Source: Mannheimia sp. USDA-ARS-USMARC-1261
Lineage (GTDB): Bacteria; Pseudomonadota; Gammaproteobacteria; Enterobacterales; Pasteurellaceae
Length of the DNA stretch: 64,000 nt
NCBI RefSeq assembly: GCF_000521605.1
Contig: NZ_CP006942.1
Coordinates: forward strand, 1,612,001 to 1,676,000
Reading direction: 5' to 3'
The notes under the pieces were generated by a model. That model made no database searches. It was not told the DNA's origin and saw only the letters and a program-made list of their open reading frames with translations. Below, piece after piece: positions 29,781 through 39,699 of the stretch. Made by a program: the position numbers and the translations under genes. Every line of letters starts with the position of its first letter. Within the stretch, counting starts at the first letter, position 1.

Positions 29781-31067
29781 TTATTTAGTTAAGTATGGGG
29801 ACCACGCAGGGAATTTATAATGTCCGCCTGCTCCCGGCAAATTAGCTTTAAAACGCCCATCTGCGGATACCAATTGTAGCACTTTACTCGTACCTTTGGT
29901 AGAGCTATAAATAACCATAATGCCATTTGGTGAAATACTTGGACTTTCGTCTAAGAAAGTTGAACTCAGTACTTCCGTGCCACCTGAAGCGAGATCGCGT
30001 TTCACAACTCTATCACCGGCAATCATGATTAGATTCTTACCATCAGATGATACTTTAGCATTGTAGCTACCACTACCCCCCATTGGGCTTGCACCGCCAC
30101 CTGATGAACTCATTCTATACACTTGTGGAGAACCGGCACGGTCAGAAGTGAAGTAGATTGTACTCCCGTCTGGAGACCAGCTCGGCTCAGTATTATTTCC
30201 TGCATTTGCAGTTAATTTGCTTGGTGTTCCACCGTTGCTACCCACCACATAAATATTTAACTCACCATCTTGGTTAGAAGCAAATGCAATACGAGAACCG
30301 TCTGGTGAGAATGCCGGTGCACCGTTATGCCCTTTTAATGCAGCTACAACACGGCGAGAACCTGAACGGATATCGTGCACAACAACCTGTGCTTTTTTGT
30401 TCTCAAAGGTAACATAGGCTAATTTGCTACCATCCGGAGACCATTCTGGAGACATTAATGGCTCTTTACTTGTTGTAATAGTGAAAGCGTTGAAGCCATC
30501 ATAATCCGATACACGTAATTCATAAGATGATACGCCACGTTGTACTACATAAGCAATTTTCGTTCTAAATGCACCACGAATTTGAGTTAATTTTTCAAAT
30601 ACTTGATCACTTACTGTGTGAGCACCTTGACGGATTTGTGCTGCTGGCACAATGAATGAGCCTTGAGCAATTACACCACCTGCAGTCCCTGAAGTCCCTA
30701 GCGTATCAATTAATTGATAAGCTACGTTATAACCGCCGCCAGTGCTACTTACTTGTCCTACAACAATATTATCAATCCCAATAGCACTCCATTGATCTGC
30801 TACTACTTCTCCAGCAGAACCCGGTTGTGCAGGCATTTGAGAACGTTCAAGCGGTGTAAATTTACCACTATTTCGCAAATCGTCAGAAATAATCTGTGCC
30901 ACATCAGCAGGCACGCCACTTGCTTTAAACGGCACAACCGCAATCGGTTGAGCCATACTTACACCTTCATCAATAGAAATTCGAACATCAGAATCTGCCA
31001 TCACTTGGCTTGTAACCAATGTAGAAACTATCGCTATTACACTCGATATACGAGAGAATAATTTCAT
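29781..31067 (-). CDS. tolB: Tol-Pal system periplasmic protein TolB
   Basis: 428 aa with a signal peptide (cleavage after VMA). N-terminal domain about 26-165 ([12 protein letters not shown]), then a six-bladed beta-propeller with repeated [16 protein letters not shown] motifs ([46 protein letters not shown]). It links TolA to Pal during outer membrane constriction. 27 bp before pal. Confidence 0.97.
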   Translation of the reverse strand: MKLFSRISSVIAIVSTLVTSQVMADSDVRISIDEGVSMAQPIAVVPFKASGVPADVAQIISDDLRNSGKFTPLERSQMPAQPGSAGEVVADQWSAIGIDNIVVGQVSSTGGGYNVAYQLIDTLGTSGTAGGVIAQGSFIVPAAQIRQGAHTVSDQVFEKLTQIRGAFRTKIAYVVQRGVSSYELRVSDYDGFNAFTITTSKEPLMSPEWSPDGSKLAYVTFENKKAQVVVHDIRSGSRRVVAALKGHNGAPAFSPDGSRIAFASNQDGELNIYVVGSNGGTPSKLTANAGNNTEPSWSPDGSTIYFTSDRAGSPQVYRMSSSGGGASPMGGSGSYNAKVSSDGKNLIMIAGDRVVKRDLASGGTEVLSSTFLDESPSISPNGIMVIYSSTKGTSKVLQLVSADGRFKANLPGAGGHYKFPAWSPYLTK

Positions 31068-31083
31068 TTTTAACCCTCTAAAG

Positions 31084-32346
31084 TTATTTAACTTTTAAAC
31101 TAAAATCAAGCGTTGGAGATTTAAACATATTATAGACTGCATCTGATGGTGCAGGCGGCACTTTTCTGGTTGCCACAATTGCACTTACCGCTGCATCACA
31201 CACTGCTTTATCGCCACTAACTACTTGATAATTAGTAATTGTACCATCTCGACTTAAGAAAATCTTAACATCGCATTGTTTTCCTGCAAAGCTTGGATCA
31301 ACACGATATTTAGATTGAATTAATTTCTTAATTCGCTGACCGTATGCATTACCATCGACATTCGCACCTTGACCAAGACCACTTGTACCGCCTGATCCTT
31401 GAGAACCCGATGAGTTTTTATTACCGCCTTTGCTTGAACCACCGCCAATGTCGCCACCATCTAGGAAATCGTCAAGTGCTTTGTTATTCTTCGCTTGAGC
31501 AGCTTTTGCTTCAGCAGCGGCTTTTGCTTTAGCCTCTTTCTCTGCTTTTTCTTTAGCTTCTTTTTCAGCTTTTGCTTTGGCTTCTTTTTCTGCTTTTTCT
31601 TTAGCTTCTTTTTCGGCTTTCGCTTTAGCCTCTTTCTCAGCTTTTTCCTTAGCTTCTTTCTCTGCTTTTTCCTTAGCTTCTTTCTCTGCTTTTTCCTTAG
31701 CTTGTTTCTCTTTTAGCTCTTTCTGCTCTTGTAATTTCTTTTCAGCTTCAGCTTTTTTTTGTTGCTCAAGTTTCTTCTCTTGGGCTTCTTTCGCTTTTCT
31801 TTCTTCTTCAGCTTGTTTAGCAGCAGCTTCCAAACGCTTAGCTTCTGCATCTGCTTTTAATTTTGCTGCTTCAGCTGCTTTTTTACGTGTAGCCTCTTCG
31901 GCTGCTTGTTGCTTTTTAATTTCTTCTTGTTTCGCTTGCTCTTGCTTTTGCTGTTCTTGAAGTTTTTGCTGCTCTTGCAACTTTTGCTGACGTTGCTTTT
32001 CTTGAATTGCCGCTAATTCAGCTTTCTTTTGTTGCTCAATTTCTTCCGGAGTTGGCTTTTCTTCCGCTTCTTCAACAGTTTCTTCAGGCTCTTCTCTAGG
32101 CTCTACCGTTGGCTTAGCTGGTTTAGAGCCCTTTTTCTCCGCCATCAATTGCCCATATTCCGCCGCCACTTGCCCGGTATCAACCATTACGGCTTCGAAG
32201 CTGTCGCTATCACCGCCACTACCTCCAGCCGCTGCTAATTCCGTTTTGGTGAAAAGAGACCCAAGCAATAATAATCCAATCAATAATATATGTAATAAGA
32301 TCGAAATAATAACTGCAAGCTCTAGTCTATCTTGTTGAGATTTCAC
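31084..32346 (-). CDS. tolA: Cell envelope integrity protein TolA
   Basis: 420 aa. One N-terminal transmembrane helix (about 10-35) anchors it to TolQR; a long Lys/Glu/Ala helix (about 90-285) spans the periplasm and contains near-perfect [20 protein letters not shown] repeats between about 220 and 275. A Gly/Ser-rich linker follows, and the C-terminal domain ([38 protein letters not shown]) is the TolB/Pal-contacting part. Length varies among strains because of the repeat; long antisense frames over it are composition artefacts. Confidence 0.95.
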   Translation of the reverse strand: MKSQQDRLELAVIISILLHILLIGLLLLGSLFTKTELAAAGGSGGDSDSFEAVMVDTGQVAAEYGQLMAEKKGSKPAKPTVEPREEPEETVEEAEEKPTPEEIEQQKKAELAAIQEKQRQQKLQEQQKLQEQQKQEQAKQEEIKKQQAAEEATRKKAAEAAKLKADAEAKRLEAAAKQAEEERKAKEAQEKKLEQQKKAEAEKKLQEQKELKEKQAKEKAEKEAKEKAEKEAKEKAEKEAKAKAEKEAKEKAEKEAKAKAEKEAKEKAEKEAKAKAAAEAKAAQAKNNKALDDFLDGGDIGGGSSKGGNKNSSGSQGSGGTSGLGQGANVDGNAYGQRIKKLIQSKYRVDPSFAGKQCDVKIFLSRDGTITNYQVVSGDKAVCDAAVSAIVATRKVPPAPSDAVYNMFKSPTLDFSLKVK

Positions 32347-32362
32347 ACGTTATCCTTGCTGA

Positions 32363-32803
32363 TTATTTGCCTTCAGTCATTAAACCCACTGATTTAACCC
32401 CTGCATCTTTAAGTAATGTGATACCTTTCATAATTTCTTCATAAGGTACAACTTTATCACCGGCAACTAAAAATAATGTATTATTATCTTTTTGAAATTG
32501 CTCTCCGGCATAAGCGATCACTTCTGCTTCAGAAATATTATCTTGCCCATTACTTTGCACATAGTTACCATCAATTTTTAATTTATATGCCCCCACACCC
32601 GCCACTTCTAAAATAACAGGCGTTTTATCTTCATTTGATACAGATTGACTATGTGTATCTTCAGGTAAATTAACTTCCACACTTTGACTGATAATAGGTG
32701 CTGTTGCCATAAAAATAAGCAATAGTACTAACAATACGTCTAGGAATGGAACAATATTAATTTCCGATTTAATGTCATTACGTTTTACACGACGAATCGA
32801 CAT
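32363..32803 (-). CDS. tolR: Tol-Pal system protein TolR
   Basis: 146 aa ExbD/TolR family. One transmembrane helix near residues 14-37 preceded by SEINIVPFLDVLLVLLLIFM, in which the conserved Asp (FLDVLL) takes part in proton use. The periplasmic domain ends LKDAGVKSVGLMTEG, as usual. It lies between tolQ and tolA. Confidence 0.96.
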   Translation of the reverse strand: MSIRRVKRNDIKSEINIVPFLDVLLVLLLIFMATAPIISQSVEVNLPEDTHSQSVSNEDKTPVILEVAGVGAYKLKIDGNYVQSNGQDNISEAEVIAYAGEQFQKDNNTLFLVAGDKVVPYEEIMKGITLLKDAGVKSVGLMTEGK

Positions 32804-32881
32804 ATTTCCCTCTTTTAAGATGCTTTTGCATCTATCATTAATTTATATAACGTAACACTTTTAGCTACGCATTATTACTTT

Positions 32882-32940
32882 ACAAGCGGTCGATTTTTTT
32901 ACTGAATTTTGCAAATTTTTATCAAAAAGAGACCGCTTGA
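32882..32940. repeat. Inverted uptake-signal pair inside the tol operon
   Basis: ACAAGCGGT at 32882-32890 and ACCGCTTGA at 32932-32940 in the 139-bp tolQ-tolR gap. The pair could fold into a stem-loop in the mRNA. The second arm differs from the core at its last base. Confidence 0.6.
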
Positions 32941-32942
32941 TA

Positions 32943-33623
32943 CTATCTTTTTGAAAAGGCTTGACGATGTAATAAGGTCGTAAATTCATCAATGAAATTC
33001 ACATAACCTTGTTCTACTTTACCTAAACGTAAGTTTAAACGGTTATATGCCATAACTGCTGGAATTGCCGCAAATAGACCAATCGCGGTTGCAATTAATG
33101 CTTCTGCAATACCCGGTGCAACAGATTGTAAGGTTGCTTGTTTAACTGCACTTAACCCCATAAATGAGTGCATAATTCCCCATACTGTACCAAATAAGCC
33201 AATATATGGGCTAATTGAACCTACTGTGCCTAAAAACGGGATGTAGTTTTCTAGGCTTTCCATTTCACGGTTTAACGCCAAATTCATTGCACGAGTTGAA
33301 CCTTGAATGATAGATTCAGGTGCATCAGGATTTGCTTGTTGTAAGCGGTTAAATTCTTTAAATCCAACATAGAAAATTTGTTCTGAGCCTGTTAAAGCAT
33401 CACGACGGTTTTCTAAACCTTGATGTAAGCGGTTTAAATCTTCGCCAGACCAAAAACGATCTTCAAACGTCAATGAGTCTTTTCTCGCTTTTGTTAATAC
33501 CTTACTACGCTGGATAATAACCGCCCAAGATAAAATTGAAAATACAACAAGGATCAACATTACGATCTTGACCACAATACTTGCTTCTAAAAACAACGAT
33601 AGAAGGCTAAATTCAGTTTGCAT
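32943..33623 (-). CDS. tolQ: Tol-Pal system protein TolQ
   Basis: 226 aa MotA/TolQ/ExbB proton channel subunit. Three transmembrane helices: about 15-38, 130-155 ([24 protein letters not shown]) and 165-190 ([25 protein letters not shown]). These carry the family's conserved Thr/Gly/Pro residues. It powers TolA with TolR. 21 bp after ybgC. Confidence 0.97.
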   Translation of the reverse strand: MQTEFSLLSLFLEASIVVKIVMLILVVFSILSWAVIIQRSKVLTKARKDSLTFEDRFWSGEDLNRLHQGLENRRDALTGSEQIFYVGFKEFNRLQQANPDAPESIIQGSTRAMNLALNREMESLENYIPFLGTVGSISPYIGLFGTVWGIMHSFMGLSAVKQATLQSVAPGIAEALIATAIGLFAAIPAVMAYNRLNLRLGKVEQGYVNFIDEFTTLLHRQAFSKR

Positions 33624-33644
33624 TAATAAAACTCCGAATAGTTT

Positions 33645-34046
33645 TTAAATAGAAAAATTAATTTTTTGTAATGCTTGACGAATATCATCAGGAATTGCAA
33701 CAGGTTTCATTTTAACGAGATCAACACTGGCAACTGTTACAGTTGCCTCACTTAAGCAGATATCTTGTTTCCACAAGGTTTGCTTAAACACCAAAGTAGC
33801 TTTTTTAAACTCTGAAATGGTTGTTTCTACGTTTAATAAATCATCTAAACGTGCAGGTAGCTTATAGTCTATCTCAATTTTTTTCACGACAAAAGCGAGA
33901 GATTTTGCAAAAAGTGCCTGCTGAGAAAAATTGTATTGCCTTAAAAATTCCGTTCTAGCTCGCTCGAAAAAATTAAGATAGTTAGCGTGATAAACTACCC
34001 CACCAGCATCAGTATCTTCGTAATAAACCCGAATCGGAAAATGCAT
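33645..34046 (-). CDS. ybgC: Acyl-CoA thioester hydrolase YbgC
   Basis: 133 aa from the ATG at 34046, preceded by AGAGGAAAAAGT; a longer frame upstream has no such site and is not family-like. Hotdog thioesterase of the Tol-Pal cluster, active on short-chain acyl-CoA, with the catalytic-Asp motif YYEDTDAGGVVYHANYLNFF at about residues 7-26. The gene leads the tolQRAB-pal run as in E. coli. Confidence 0.93.
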   Translation of the reverse strand: MHFPIRVYYEDTDAGGVVYHANYLNFFERARTEFLRQYNFSQQALFAKSLAFVVKKIEIDYKLPARLDDLLNVETTISEFKKATLVFKQTLWKQDICLSEATVTVASVDLVKMKPVAIPDDIRQALQKINFSI

Positions 34047-34182
34047 ACTTTTTCCTCTTTCTTCAAAATGAAAAAACGCCCAAAATTTAGGCGGAAAATT
34101 GATTGCTATTGTAGAGATAGACAAATCGTTGTGCAAGTATATTTTGAGTTTAATCGTAAAAATATTTTTTACCTATCAAAAA

Positions 34183-34213
34183 CAAATAGAGGCATTAAAA
34201 ATGCCTCTATTTC
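34183..34213 (-). terminator. Terminator of the cyd operon, overlapping the ybgE stop
   Basis: AAATAGAGGCAT (34184-34195) and ATGCCTCTATTT (34201-34212) form a perfect 12-bp stem with a 5-nt loop, then TTTGTTTTTG on the minus strand. The ybgE stop codon (34207-34209) lies within the stem. Confidence 0.85.
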
Positions 34214-34494
34214 ATTAATAAAATACATAAAGATGGAATGACAATAAGATAACCTACTATCGGTAAAAAAATTGCTTTCCAAATCGTTGAACGAATTTCA
34301 AATCCAACCCCGTGTATCCACAAAATTGCCATACCATAAAAGATGAGCATCACTAAATACGGTGTTTTTCCTCCAAAAGTAAGAGCAAAAGCGGTCGAAT
34401 TTAGTAAAATTATTGCAAATAATGCGGTGGCTAAAATAAAAGAAAGGGCTTTTAACAAGCCCTTTGCTGTTAAGTTATAAAGAGTATTAATCAT
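34207..34494 (-). CDS. ybgE: Cyd operon membrane protein YbgE
   Basis: 95 aa, three hydrophobic helices, matching YbgE (AFALTFGGKTPYLVMLIFYG, ILWIHGVGFEIRSTIWK). Function unknown, but it is conserved at the end of cydABX. Its ATG shares one base with the cydX stop (TAATG), so they are translationally coupled. The terminator stem covers its last codons. Confidence 0.9.
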   Translation of the reverse strand: MINTLYNLTAKGLLKALSFILATALFAIILLNSTAFALTFGGKTPYLVMLIFYGMAILWIHGVGFEIRSTIWKAIFLPIVGYLIVIPSLCILLMK

Positions 34495-34592
34495 TACTCG
34501 TCAAACTTACCTGTTTTTTCAATGCTGATGGTGATTACTGTTGCAAAGAAAATTGCAAGCATTACACCTAACACCCAAGTTACATAAAACAT
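34494..34592 (-). CDS. cydX: Cytochrome bd oxidase small subunit CydX
   Basis: 32 aa, reading MFYVTWVLGVMLAIFF then ATVITISIEKTGKFDE. A single transmembrane helix with the conserved WVLG near its start. CydX is the small subunit needed for stability and activity of cytochrome bd. It lies 14 bp after cydB with AGGAGAG upstream, and its stop overlaps the ybgE start by one base. Confidence 0.95.
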   Translation of the reverse strand: MFYVTWVLGVMLAIFFATVITISIEKTGKFDE

Positions 34593-34606
34593 AATGCACT
34601 CTCCTA

Positions 34607-35740
34607 TTAGTAAGCTGATTTATTGTGTTCTAAGTAACTCGCATCTAAGCGACCATACATTTTGATGTATGACCAAATAGTATAGCCTAATACTGTTGGA
34701 ACGAAGATACACGCTACTACTAACATTACTGTTAATGTTGTTTGACTTGCGGTTGCATCCCACATCGTTAAACTCATATTAGGATGAGTAATTGATGGCA
34801 TTACAAATGGGAACATTGAAACTGCCGCCGTTGTAATTACCCCAACAATCATAATAGATGATGAGAAGAACGCAAAGCCGGAACGATTTGCTCTTGATGC
34901 AACGATAGTAAGCAATGCACCAATTACCGCTAATGCCGGAATGATCCATAATACAGGCATTGCCGCATAATTTCTGAACCAAGCACCTGTTTCAACTGCT
35001 ACTGTTTTATTAGTAAATACAGATTGTGCATTGTGATCAATTTGGCTTGTTACTACAAAACCATCTTTGAAATATAACCATACACCTGCAAGAACAAAAG
35101 CAACTAATACAACTGCTGCTGTAACTTGTGCTACTTTTCTTGAATTATTATGGAGCTCATCTGTGGTTTTCATTTGTAACCAAGTTGCACCCTGTGTTGT
35201 TAGCATCATTAAACTAATCACACCACATAATAATGCAAATGGATTTAATAAACCAAAGAATGTACCTGTGTATTGTGATTGGTTAATGCTGTTAAATTCA
35301 AATGGTACACCTTGTAATAAGTTACCAAATGCAACACCGAATACTAATGATGGTACAAATCCACCGATTAATAGTCCCCAGTCCCAAGCATTACGCCATT
35401 TCGGACTATCAATTTTGGCACGATACTCAAAACCAACAGGGCGGAAAAATAACGCTGCTAATACGAGCACCATTGCAATATAGAAACCTGAGAACGAGGT
35501 TGCATATACTGTAGGCCACGCTGCAAATAATGCACCGCCAGCGGTTAATAACCACACTTGGTTACCATCCCAGTGAGGAGCAACTGTGTTGATCATAATA
35601 CGGCGTTCAACATTACTCTTACCAATCACAGGTAAAAGGTTTAATACGCCCATAGTAAAGCCATCAGTAATGGCGAAACCAATTAATAATACTATGATTA
35701 AAATCCACCAAATAAAGCGGAGAAATTCATAATCGAGCAT
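34607..35740 (-). CDS. cydB: Cytochrome bd quinol oxidase subunit II
   Basis: 377 aa, about eight transmembrane helices. The N-terminus LRFIWWILIIVLLIGFAITDG and APHWDGNQVWLLTAGGALFAAW near residue 55 are conserved in CydB, along with FRPVGFEYRAK near 100. It pairs with CydA in the high-affinity terminal oxidase of the cytoplasmic membrane. 12 bp after cydA. Confidence 0.97.
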   Translation of the reverse strand: MLDYEFLRFIWWILIIVLLIGFAITDGFTMGVLNLLPVIGKSNVERRIMINTVAPHWDGNQVWLLTAGGALFAAWPTVYATSFSGFYIAMVLVLAALFFRPVGFEYRAKIDSPKWRNAWDWGLLIGGFVPSLVFGVAFGNLLQGVPFEFNSINQSQYTGTFFGLLNPFALLCGVISLMMLTTQGATWLQMKTTDELHNNSRKVAQVTAAVVLVAFVLAGVWLYFKDGFVVTSQIDHNAQSVFTNKTVAVETGAWFRNYAAMPVLWIIPALAVIGALLTIVASRANRSGFAFFSSSIMIVGVITTAAVSMFPFVMPSITHPNMSLTMWDATASQTTLTVMLVVACIFVPTVLGYTIWSYIKMYGRLDASYLEHNKSAY

Positions 35741-35752
35741 TTTTAACTCCTA

Positions 35753-37303
35753 TTATTTAGCTGATTGTTCAAAGTAGTAACGACCTGTTTTTAATGCACT
35801 TGGTCCAAGTCGTCCGTATTTAAACATTAAGTACATTTCTATGATTAAGAACAGTGTATATAAACCACATAACAAGCCGATCGTAAACCATAAATCGCCT
35901 GTTGTTAATGCAGAGTTTGCTACACCAACAGGTAACATCTCATAGATAGCCCACGGCTGACGACCATACTCAGCTAAGAACCAACCAGATTCAATTGCGA
36001 TCCACGGTAATGGGATACCACATAATAACGTTCTTAATAGGAAACGACTTTGCCCTACTCTACCACGCATATTTTGAACAAACGCAGCAATGATCAATAC
36101 CAACATAATCACACCTGAAAGCATCATCACACGGAATGCCCAGAAAGTAGGACCTACATTTGGAATAGTATTATCCGCTGCTTTTTGGATTTGCTCTTCT
36201 GTTGCATCAACTACATTGTCTGTATATTGTTTTAACAATAAGCCAAAACCTAAATCTTTTTGCACTGCTTTAAAGGCTTCTTTATCTGCTTCTGTATAGT
36301 TACCAGAACGTAATTTTTCTAGTAAACCGTAAGCAACAATACCGTTACGAACACGTTGTTCATTGATTACACGGATATCTTTTAAGCCTGTAATTTCAGT
36401 ATCTAAAGAACGCGTTGCAATAATACCGGCGGCATAAGGAATATGAATTGAGAATTCATTTTTCATTTCTGCTGTATTTGGAATAACAAATGCATTCCAC
36501 GCAGCCGGAGCAGGTTGAGTTTCAAATTCACCTTCCATTGCAGCTAATTTTGTTGGCTGAGCTTTACCGATTTCATAACCGGACTCATCGCCCATAATTA
36601 ATACTGCAATGATCGATAATAAACCAAAACTTGCACCTACAGAGAATGAACGTTTAGCAAATCCTAAATCACGACCTTTTAAGATGTAGTATGCACTAAT
36701 ACCTAATACGAAAATAGAACCACAAACATAACCTGCTGTTACAGTATGTAAAAATTTAGATTGCGTAACCGGATTTAGTAACAATTCAGAGAAGCTTGAA
36801 AGTTCCATACGCATTGTTTCAAAGTTAAACTCTGAAGCAACCGGATTTTGCATCCAACCATTAGCTACTAAAATCCACAATGCAGATAAGTTAGAACCAA
36901 ATGCAACACAGTAAGTCGTTAATAAGTGTTTAGCTTTTGATAAACGTTCCCAACCAAAGAAGAACAAGCCCACAAATGTAGATTCTAAGAAGAATGCCAT
37001 TAAGCCTTCAATCGCTAATGGAGCACCAAAGATATCACCTACATAATGAGAGTAATATGACCAGTTCATACCAAACTGGAATTCCATTGTAATACCAGTT
37101 GTTACACCTAGAGCAAAGTTAATACCAAATAACTTACCCCAGAATTTAGTCATATCTTTATATACTTCTTTACCCGTAGTTACATAAAGTGTTTCCATCA
37201 CAACAAGTACGAAAGAAAGACCTAATGTAAGCGGTACGAATAAGAAGTGATAGAGTGCAGTTAAAGCAAACTGCAAACGTGAGAGTTCAACTACGTCTAA
37301 CAT
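35753..37303 (-). CDS. cydA: Cytochrome bd quinol oxidase subunit I
   Basis: 516 aa, about nine transmembrane helices. [20 protein letters not shown] near residues 9-28 has the conserved haem-ligand His (about 18), [20 protein letters not shown] is typical, and a Q-loop with [22 protein letters not shown] lies near 235-256. It oxidises quinol with reduction of O2 to water at low oxygen. First gene of cydABX-ybgE. Confidence 0.98.
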   Translation of the reverse strand: MLDVVELSRLQFALTALYHFLFVPLTLGLSFVLVVMETLYVTTGKEVYKDMTKFWGKLFGINFALGVTTGITMEFQFGMNWSYYSHYVGDIFGAPLAIEGLMAFFLESTFVGLFFFGWERLSKAKHLLTTYCVAFGSNLSALWILVANGWMQNPVASEFNFETMRMELSSFSELLLNPVTQSKFLHTVTAGYVCGSIFVLGISAYYILKGRDLGFAKRSFSVGASFGLLSIIAVLIMGDESGYEIGKAQPTKLAAMEGEFETQPAPAAWNAFVIPNTAEMKNEFSIHIPYAAGIIATRSLDTEITGLKDIRVINEQRVRNGIVAYGLLEKLRSGNYTEADKEAFKAVQKDLGFGLLLKQYTDNVVDATEEQIQKAADNTIPNVGPTFWAFRVMMLSGVIMLVLIIAAFVQNMRGRVGQSRFLLRTLLCGIPLPWIAIESGWFLAEYGRQPWAIYEMLPVGVANSALTTGDLWFTIGLLCGLYTLFLIIEMYLMFKYGRLGPSALKTGRYYFEQSAK

Positions 37304-37710
37304 CTCAAACCTCTTATTTATTAATATAATAATTTGACAAATAGATTACCGAAAAGTAATCGCCCACAAATTTTCACTCAATTCTAACAATAACCCAAAT
37401 TGGTTAAATTTATAATAAAGTGTCGGAAAGTATTCTACCTGTAAATAACCAATTAAAAAATAGTAATTTTGTTATATTCGTCACAAAATTGGTTTATTTA
37501 TGTAATAAATTCTATATAACCCACTAAATAACTAGGTTATAACAAACAAATTTATAACAAATAATTTACCATTTTAATATATGGATCTTTTGGCAAAAAA
37601 GATCCACTTAATAGATGACTTTTATTTAAACTTCTGCTAGTATCGGCTGGCTTTATATTTAATAATAAGCAAAACATTGAATTTATTAACACTTAATGTG
37701 TGGAGAACGC
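37304..37710. other. AT-rich divergent regulatory region between cydA and the DUF5339 gene
   Basis: A 407-bp gap with no gene. It must hold the cydA promoter (minus) and the promoter of the small secreted-protein gene (plus). I find no clear FNR or ArcA box by eye. The only strong structure is a perfect stem TGGATCTTTT (37582-37591) with AAAAGATCCA (37597-37606), loop GGCAA, about 105 bp before the plus-strand gene; there is no T tract. Confidence 0.5.
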
Positions 37711-38037
37711 ATGCTTAAAAGAATTTTAGGAGTTACACTTTGTGCAGTACTGGTTTCCGCTACTGCAATTGCGAATGTGAAAACTTCATCACTTACAGTT
37801 GCAAAACCTACTTTAAGTAAAACATTACCAACTGAATGTGAGAAAATGTTTAACACCGCAAATAAATTAGTTTCTGATGCAGAAAAACAGCCGGGTACTC
37901 ATACTCAATTGGTTAAAATGAAAAATAAACTTTCTTCAACAAAGCAACAGATCCTTAAAATGGATACTGTTTTACAACAAAAAAGTTGTGAGAAAGGTTT
38001 AACCGCATTAAATAACCTAAGGCAAAAACATCAATAA
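37711..38037 (+). CDS. Small secreted protein, DUF5339-like
   Basis: 108 aa from the ATG at 37711, preceded by TGGAGA at proper spacing (a longer frame starting 15 bp upstream is less likely). Signal peptide MLKRILGVTLCAVLVSATAIA. The mature part has two cysteines (LPTECEKMF and QQKSCEKGL), probably one disulfide, and predicted helices. It looks like the DUF5339 proteins of Pasteurellaceae; function unknown. Followed by its own terminator. Confidence 0.7.
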   Translation: MLKRILGVTLCAVLVSATAIANVKTSSLTVAKPTLSKTLPTECEKMFNTANKLVSDAEKQPGTHTQLVKMKNKLSSTKQQILKMDTVLQQKSCEKGLTALNNLRQKHQ

Positions 38038-38042
38038 GAAAA

Positions 38043-38072
38043 AGCCAAGCTAGAATAGCTTGGTTTTTTATT
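38043..38072 (+). terminator. Terminator of the DUF5339 gene
   Basis: AGCCAAGCT and AGCTTGGTTTTTTA form a hairpin with a 5-nt loop and a T6 tract, 6 bp after the stop. Confidence 0.85.
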
Positions 38073-38192
38073 ACAAACTTTTCTACAAAAATGACCGCTT
38101 GTAGTTCTAATAAATAAAATAAAAGCTACTGAGTTTGATCTGCACCCCAAAAGTTGGACTAAACCACCAACTGATTAAGGTGCAGATTTTTT

Positions 38193-38702
38193 ATAACTAA
38201 ATACAACCAATCTTTCAAACAACAAGTGATCGAATTTTATCTTCAAAACGGGAAAAATCGATCGCTCCCCCGTCAGCATTTTCAGCTTGCCAGAACAACA
38301 TTAGAGCGTTGGATTCACCAATATAATCGTAATGGTCTCAATGGGTTAGCTGTTTTAGGTAAAAAGCGGATTTACTCACCCGAATTTAAATTATCCGTTG
38401 TACAAGCGGTCAAAAACGGACAATTTTCTGCAAGAAACGCTTGCTTTCATTTTGGGATTGCCAATTCAGGTATCATCAGTCAATGGTTGCAAGCTTTTGA
38501 TAAACAGGGTATAAACGGTTTATTTCCCAAACTCAAAGGTCGTCCGACAATGAAACCGAAATACCCGAAAATGCCACCCCCACCCCAAACCGAAAAAGAA
38601 CGCTTGCGTTATCGCATTTTAGAATTGGAAGCGGAGGTCGCTATCCTAAAAAAGTTGCAGGAACTCAACCAAGAAAAAATGCGGAAAAGGCAGGTCTCGT
38701 AA
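38193..38702 (+). pseudogene. IS3-family OrfA, copy 1 (start codon ATA)
   Basis: The frame aligned with copy 2's OrfA begins at 38193 with ATA where copy 2 has ATG (then TKYNQSF in both). A GTG at 38226 would drop 11 residues. The product has two helix-turn-helix units (LARTTLERWIHQYNRNG and FHFGIANSGIISQWLQAFDK) and a C-terminal leucine-zipper-like RYRILELEAEVAILKKL. It would bind the IS ends. Loss of the start probably lowers or abolishes its expression. It contains a USS core at 38402-38410. Confidence 0.65.
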
Positions 38703-38707
38703 AAAGG

Positions 38708-39520
38708 TTGCGAAATCACTTTCCGCTTGAAATGCTATTGCCACTTATCGGTTTAAAACGCAGCACTTATTTTTATCATCTTGCCGATAAAGTGGATAAA
38801 AATGCTATGATTGAGCAAAAAATTGCTGAGATTTATCACGAAAATAAGGGGAATTACGGTTATCGCCGTATCACGTTAATGCTGAGAAAAATTTGGACGA
38901 TTAACCACAAAAAAGTCCAAGCGATAATGCAAAAATTGGGTTTGAAGGGAAAATGCAAACGCCGGAAATATCGCTCGTATCAAGGGGAAGTGGGTAAGAT
39001 TGCGGACAATCTGTTGGGACGCAATTTCCAAACCACCAAGCCAAATGAGAAATGGGTTACCGATATCACGGAATTTAAATGTGCGAAAGGCAAGCTCTAT
39101 TTATCGCCAATTAAGGATTTATTCAATGGTGAAATTATCGCCTATGATTTAGCAGAAAGTCCCAATTTTGAGCAGATTAGCCGAATGATGAGCCAAGCTG
39201 TCGCAAGGCTTAACGGTGCAAAACCGATACTGCATTCTGACCAAAGTTGGCAATACCAGATGGCAGGTTTTAGGGAAATTTGTCGAAAAAACGGCATTAC
39301 GCCAAGTAGGTCAAGAAAGGGAAACTGCTTGGATAATGGGGCGATGGAAAGTTTTTTCGGGCGGCTCAAAACGGAATGTTATTTTGGCAAGCGGTTTGAT
39401 ACCTTTGCCGAGCTTGAGCAGACGATTCACGACTACATTCATTACTACAACAATGAGCGTATTCAAGTGAAACTAAAAGGACTCAGCCCTGTGGAATACA
39501 GAACTCAGTCCTTGAATTAA
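38708..39520 (+). CDS. IS3-family transposase OrfB, copy 1
   Basis: 270 aa with an rve-type DDE integrase core: D in WVTDITEF (near 113), D in ILHSDQSWQYQM (near 178) and E in NGAMESFFGRLKTE (near 212). The HTH-21-like N-terminal part has NYGYRRITLMLRK. All three acidic residues remain. Compared with copy 2 it has HSDQS instead of HSDQG. The start given is a GTG/TTG-type codon; in the family OrfB is normally made as an OrfAB frameshift fusion. Confidence 0.85.
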   Translation: MRNHFPLEMLLPLIGLKRSTYFYHLADKVDKNAMIEQKIAEIYHENKGNYGYRRITLMLRKIWTINHKKVQAIMQKLGLKGKCKRRKYRSYQGEVGKIADNLLGRNFQTTKPNEKWVTDITEFKCAKGKLYLSPIKDLFNGEIIAYDLAESPNFEQISRMMSQAVARLNGAKPILHSDQSWQYQMAGFREICRKNGITPSRSRKGNCLDNGAMESFFGRLKTECYFGKRFDTFAELEQTIHDYIHYYNNERIQVKLKGLSPVEYRTQSLN

Positions 39521-39582
39521 ATGAGTCTAACTTTTTGGGGTCAGATCACTTAGGAATCTCTTTTTTATTTCTACATTGAAGA

Positions 39583-39616
39583 ATAAAAAAATCCCCAAAC
39601 AAAAATGTTTGGGGAT
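39583..39616 (-). terminator. Terminator of tRNA-Ser
   Basis: ATCCCCAAACA (39591-39601) and TGTTTGGGGAT (39606-39616) form a perfect 11-bp stem with a 4-nt loop, followed on the minus strand by TTTTTTT. Confidence 0.85.
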
Positions 39617-39699
39617 AACCTAAAAAAATAAAAAAGTATTTCTACTTTTACTTAACCAAGGAAATATCTATGAAAACAGTAAGGAATCTTTCATTATGA

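Larger units (their letters stand above)
38136..39548 (+). mobile_element. IS3-family (IS150-like) element, copy 1
   Basis: 1413 bp with ends starting TGATCTGCACCCCAAAAGTT and, reverse-complemented, TGATCTGACCCCAAAAAGTT. It carries orfA and orfB in the -1 relation usual for IS3. The length equals copy 2 (51268-52680), but the OrfB proteins are only about four-fifths identical, so it is not a recent duplicate. Flanking bases are GTT on the left and CTT on the right, so a clean 3-bp duplication is not seen. OrfA has lost its ATG. Confidence 0.9.

Noticed and set aside
30714-31061. Plus-strand ORF of 115 aa opposite tolB
   Set aside because: Antisense shadow of the tolB 5' end; composition is not protein-like and there is no start signal.
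31495-32238. Several long plus-strand ORFs opposite tolA, rich in Phe/Ser
   Set aside because: They are reverse-frame readings of the Lys/Glu/Ala repeat of TolA. They have no ribosome site and no family-like content.
35067-35483. Plus-strand ORF of 138 aa opposite cydB
   Set aside because: Shadow of a conserved membrane protein gene; no ribosome site.
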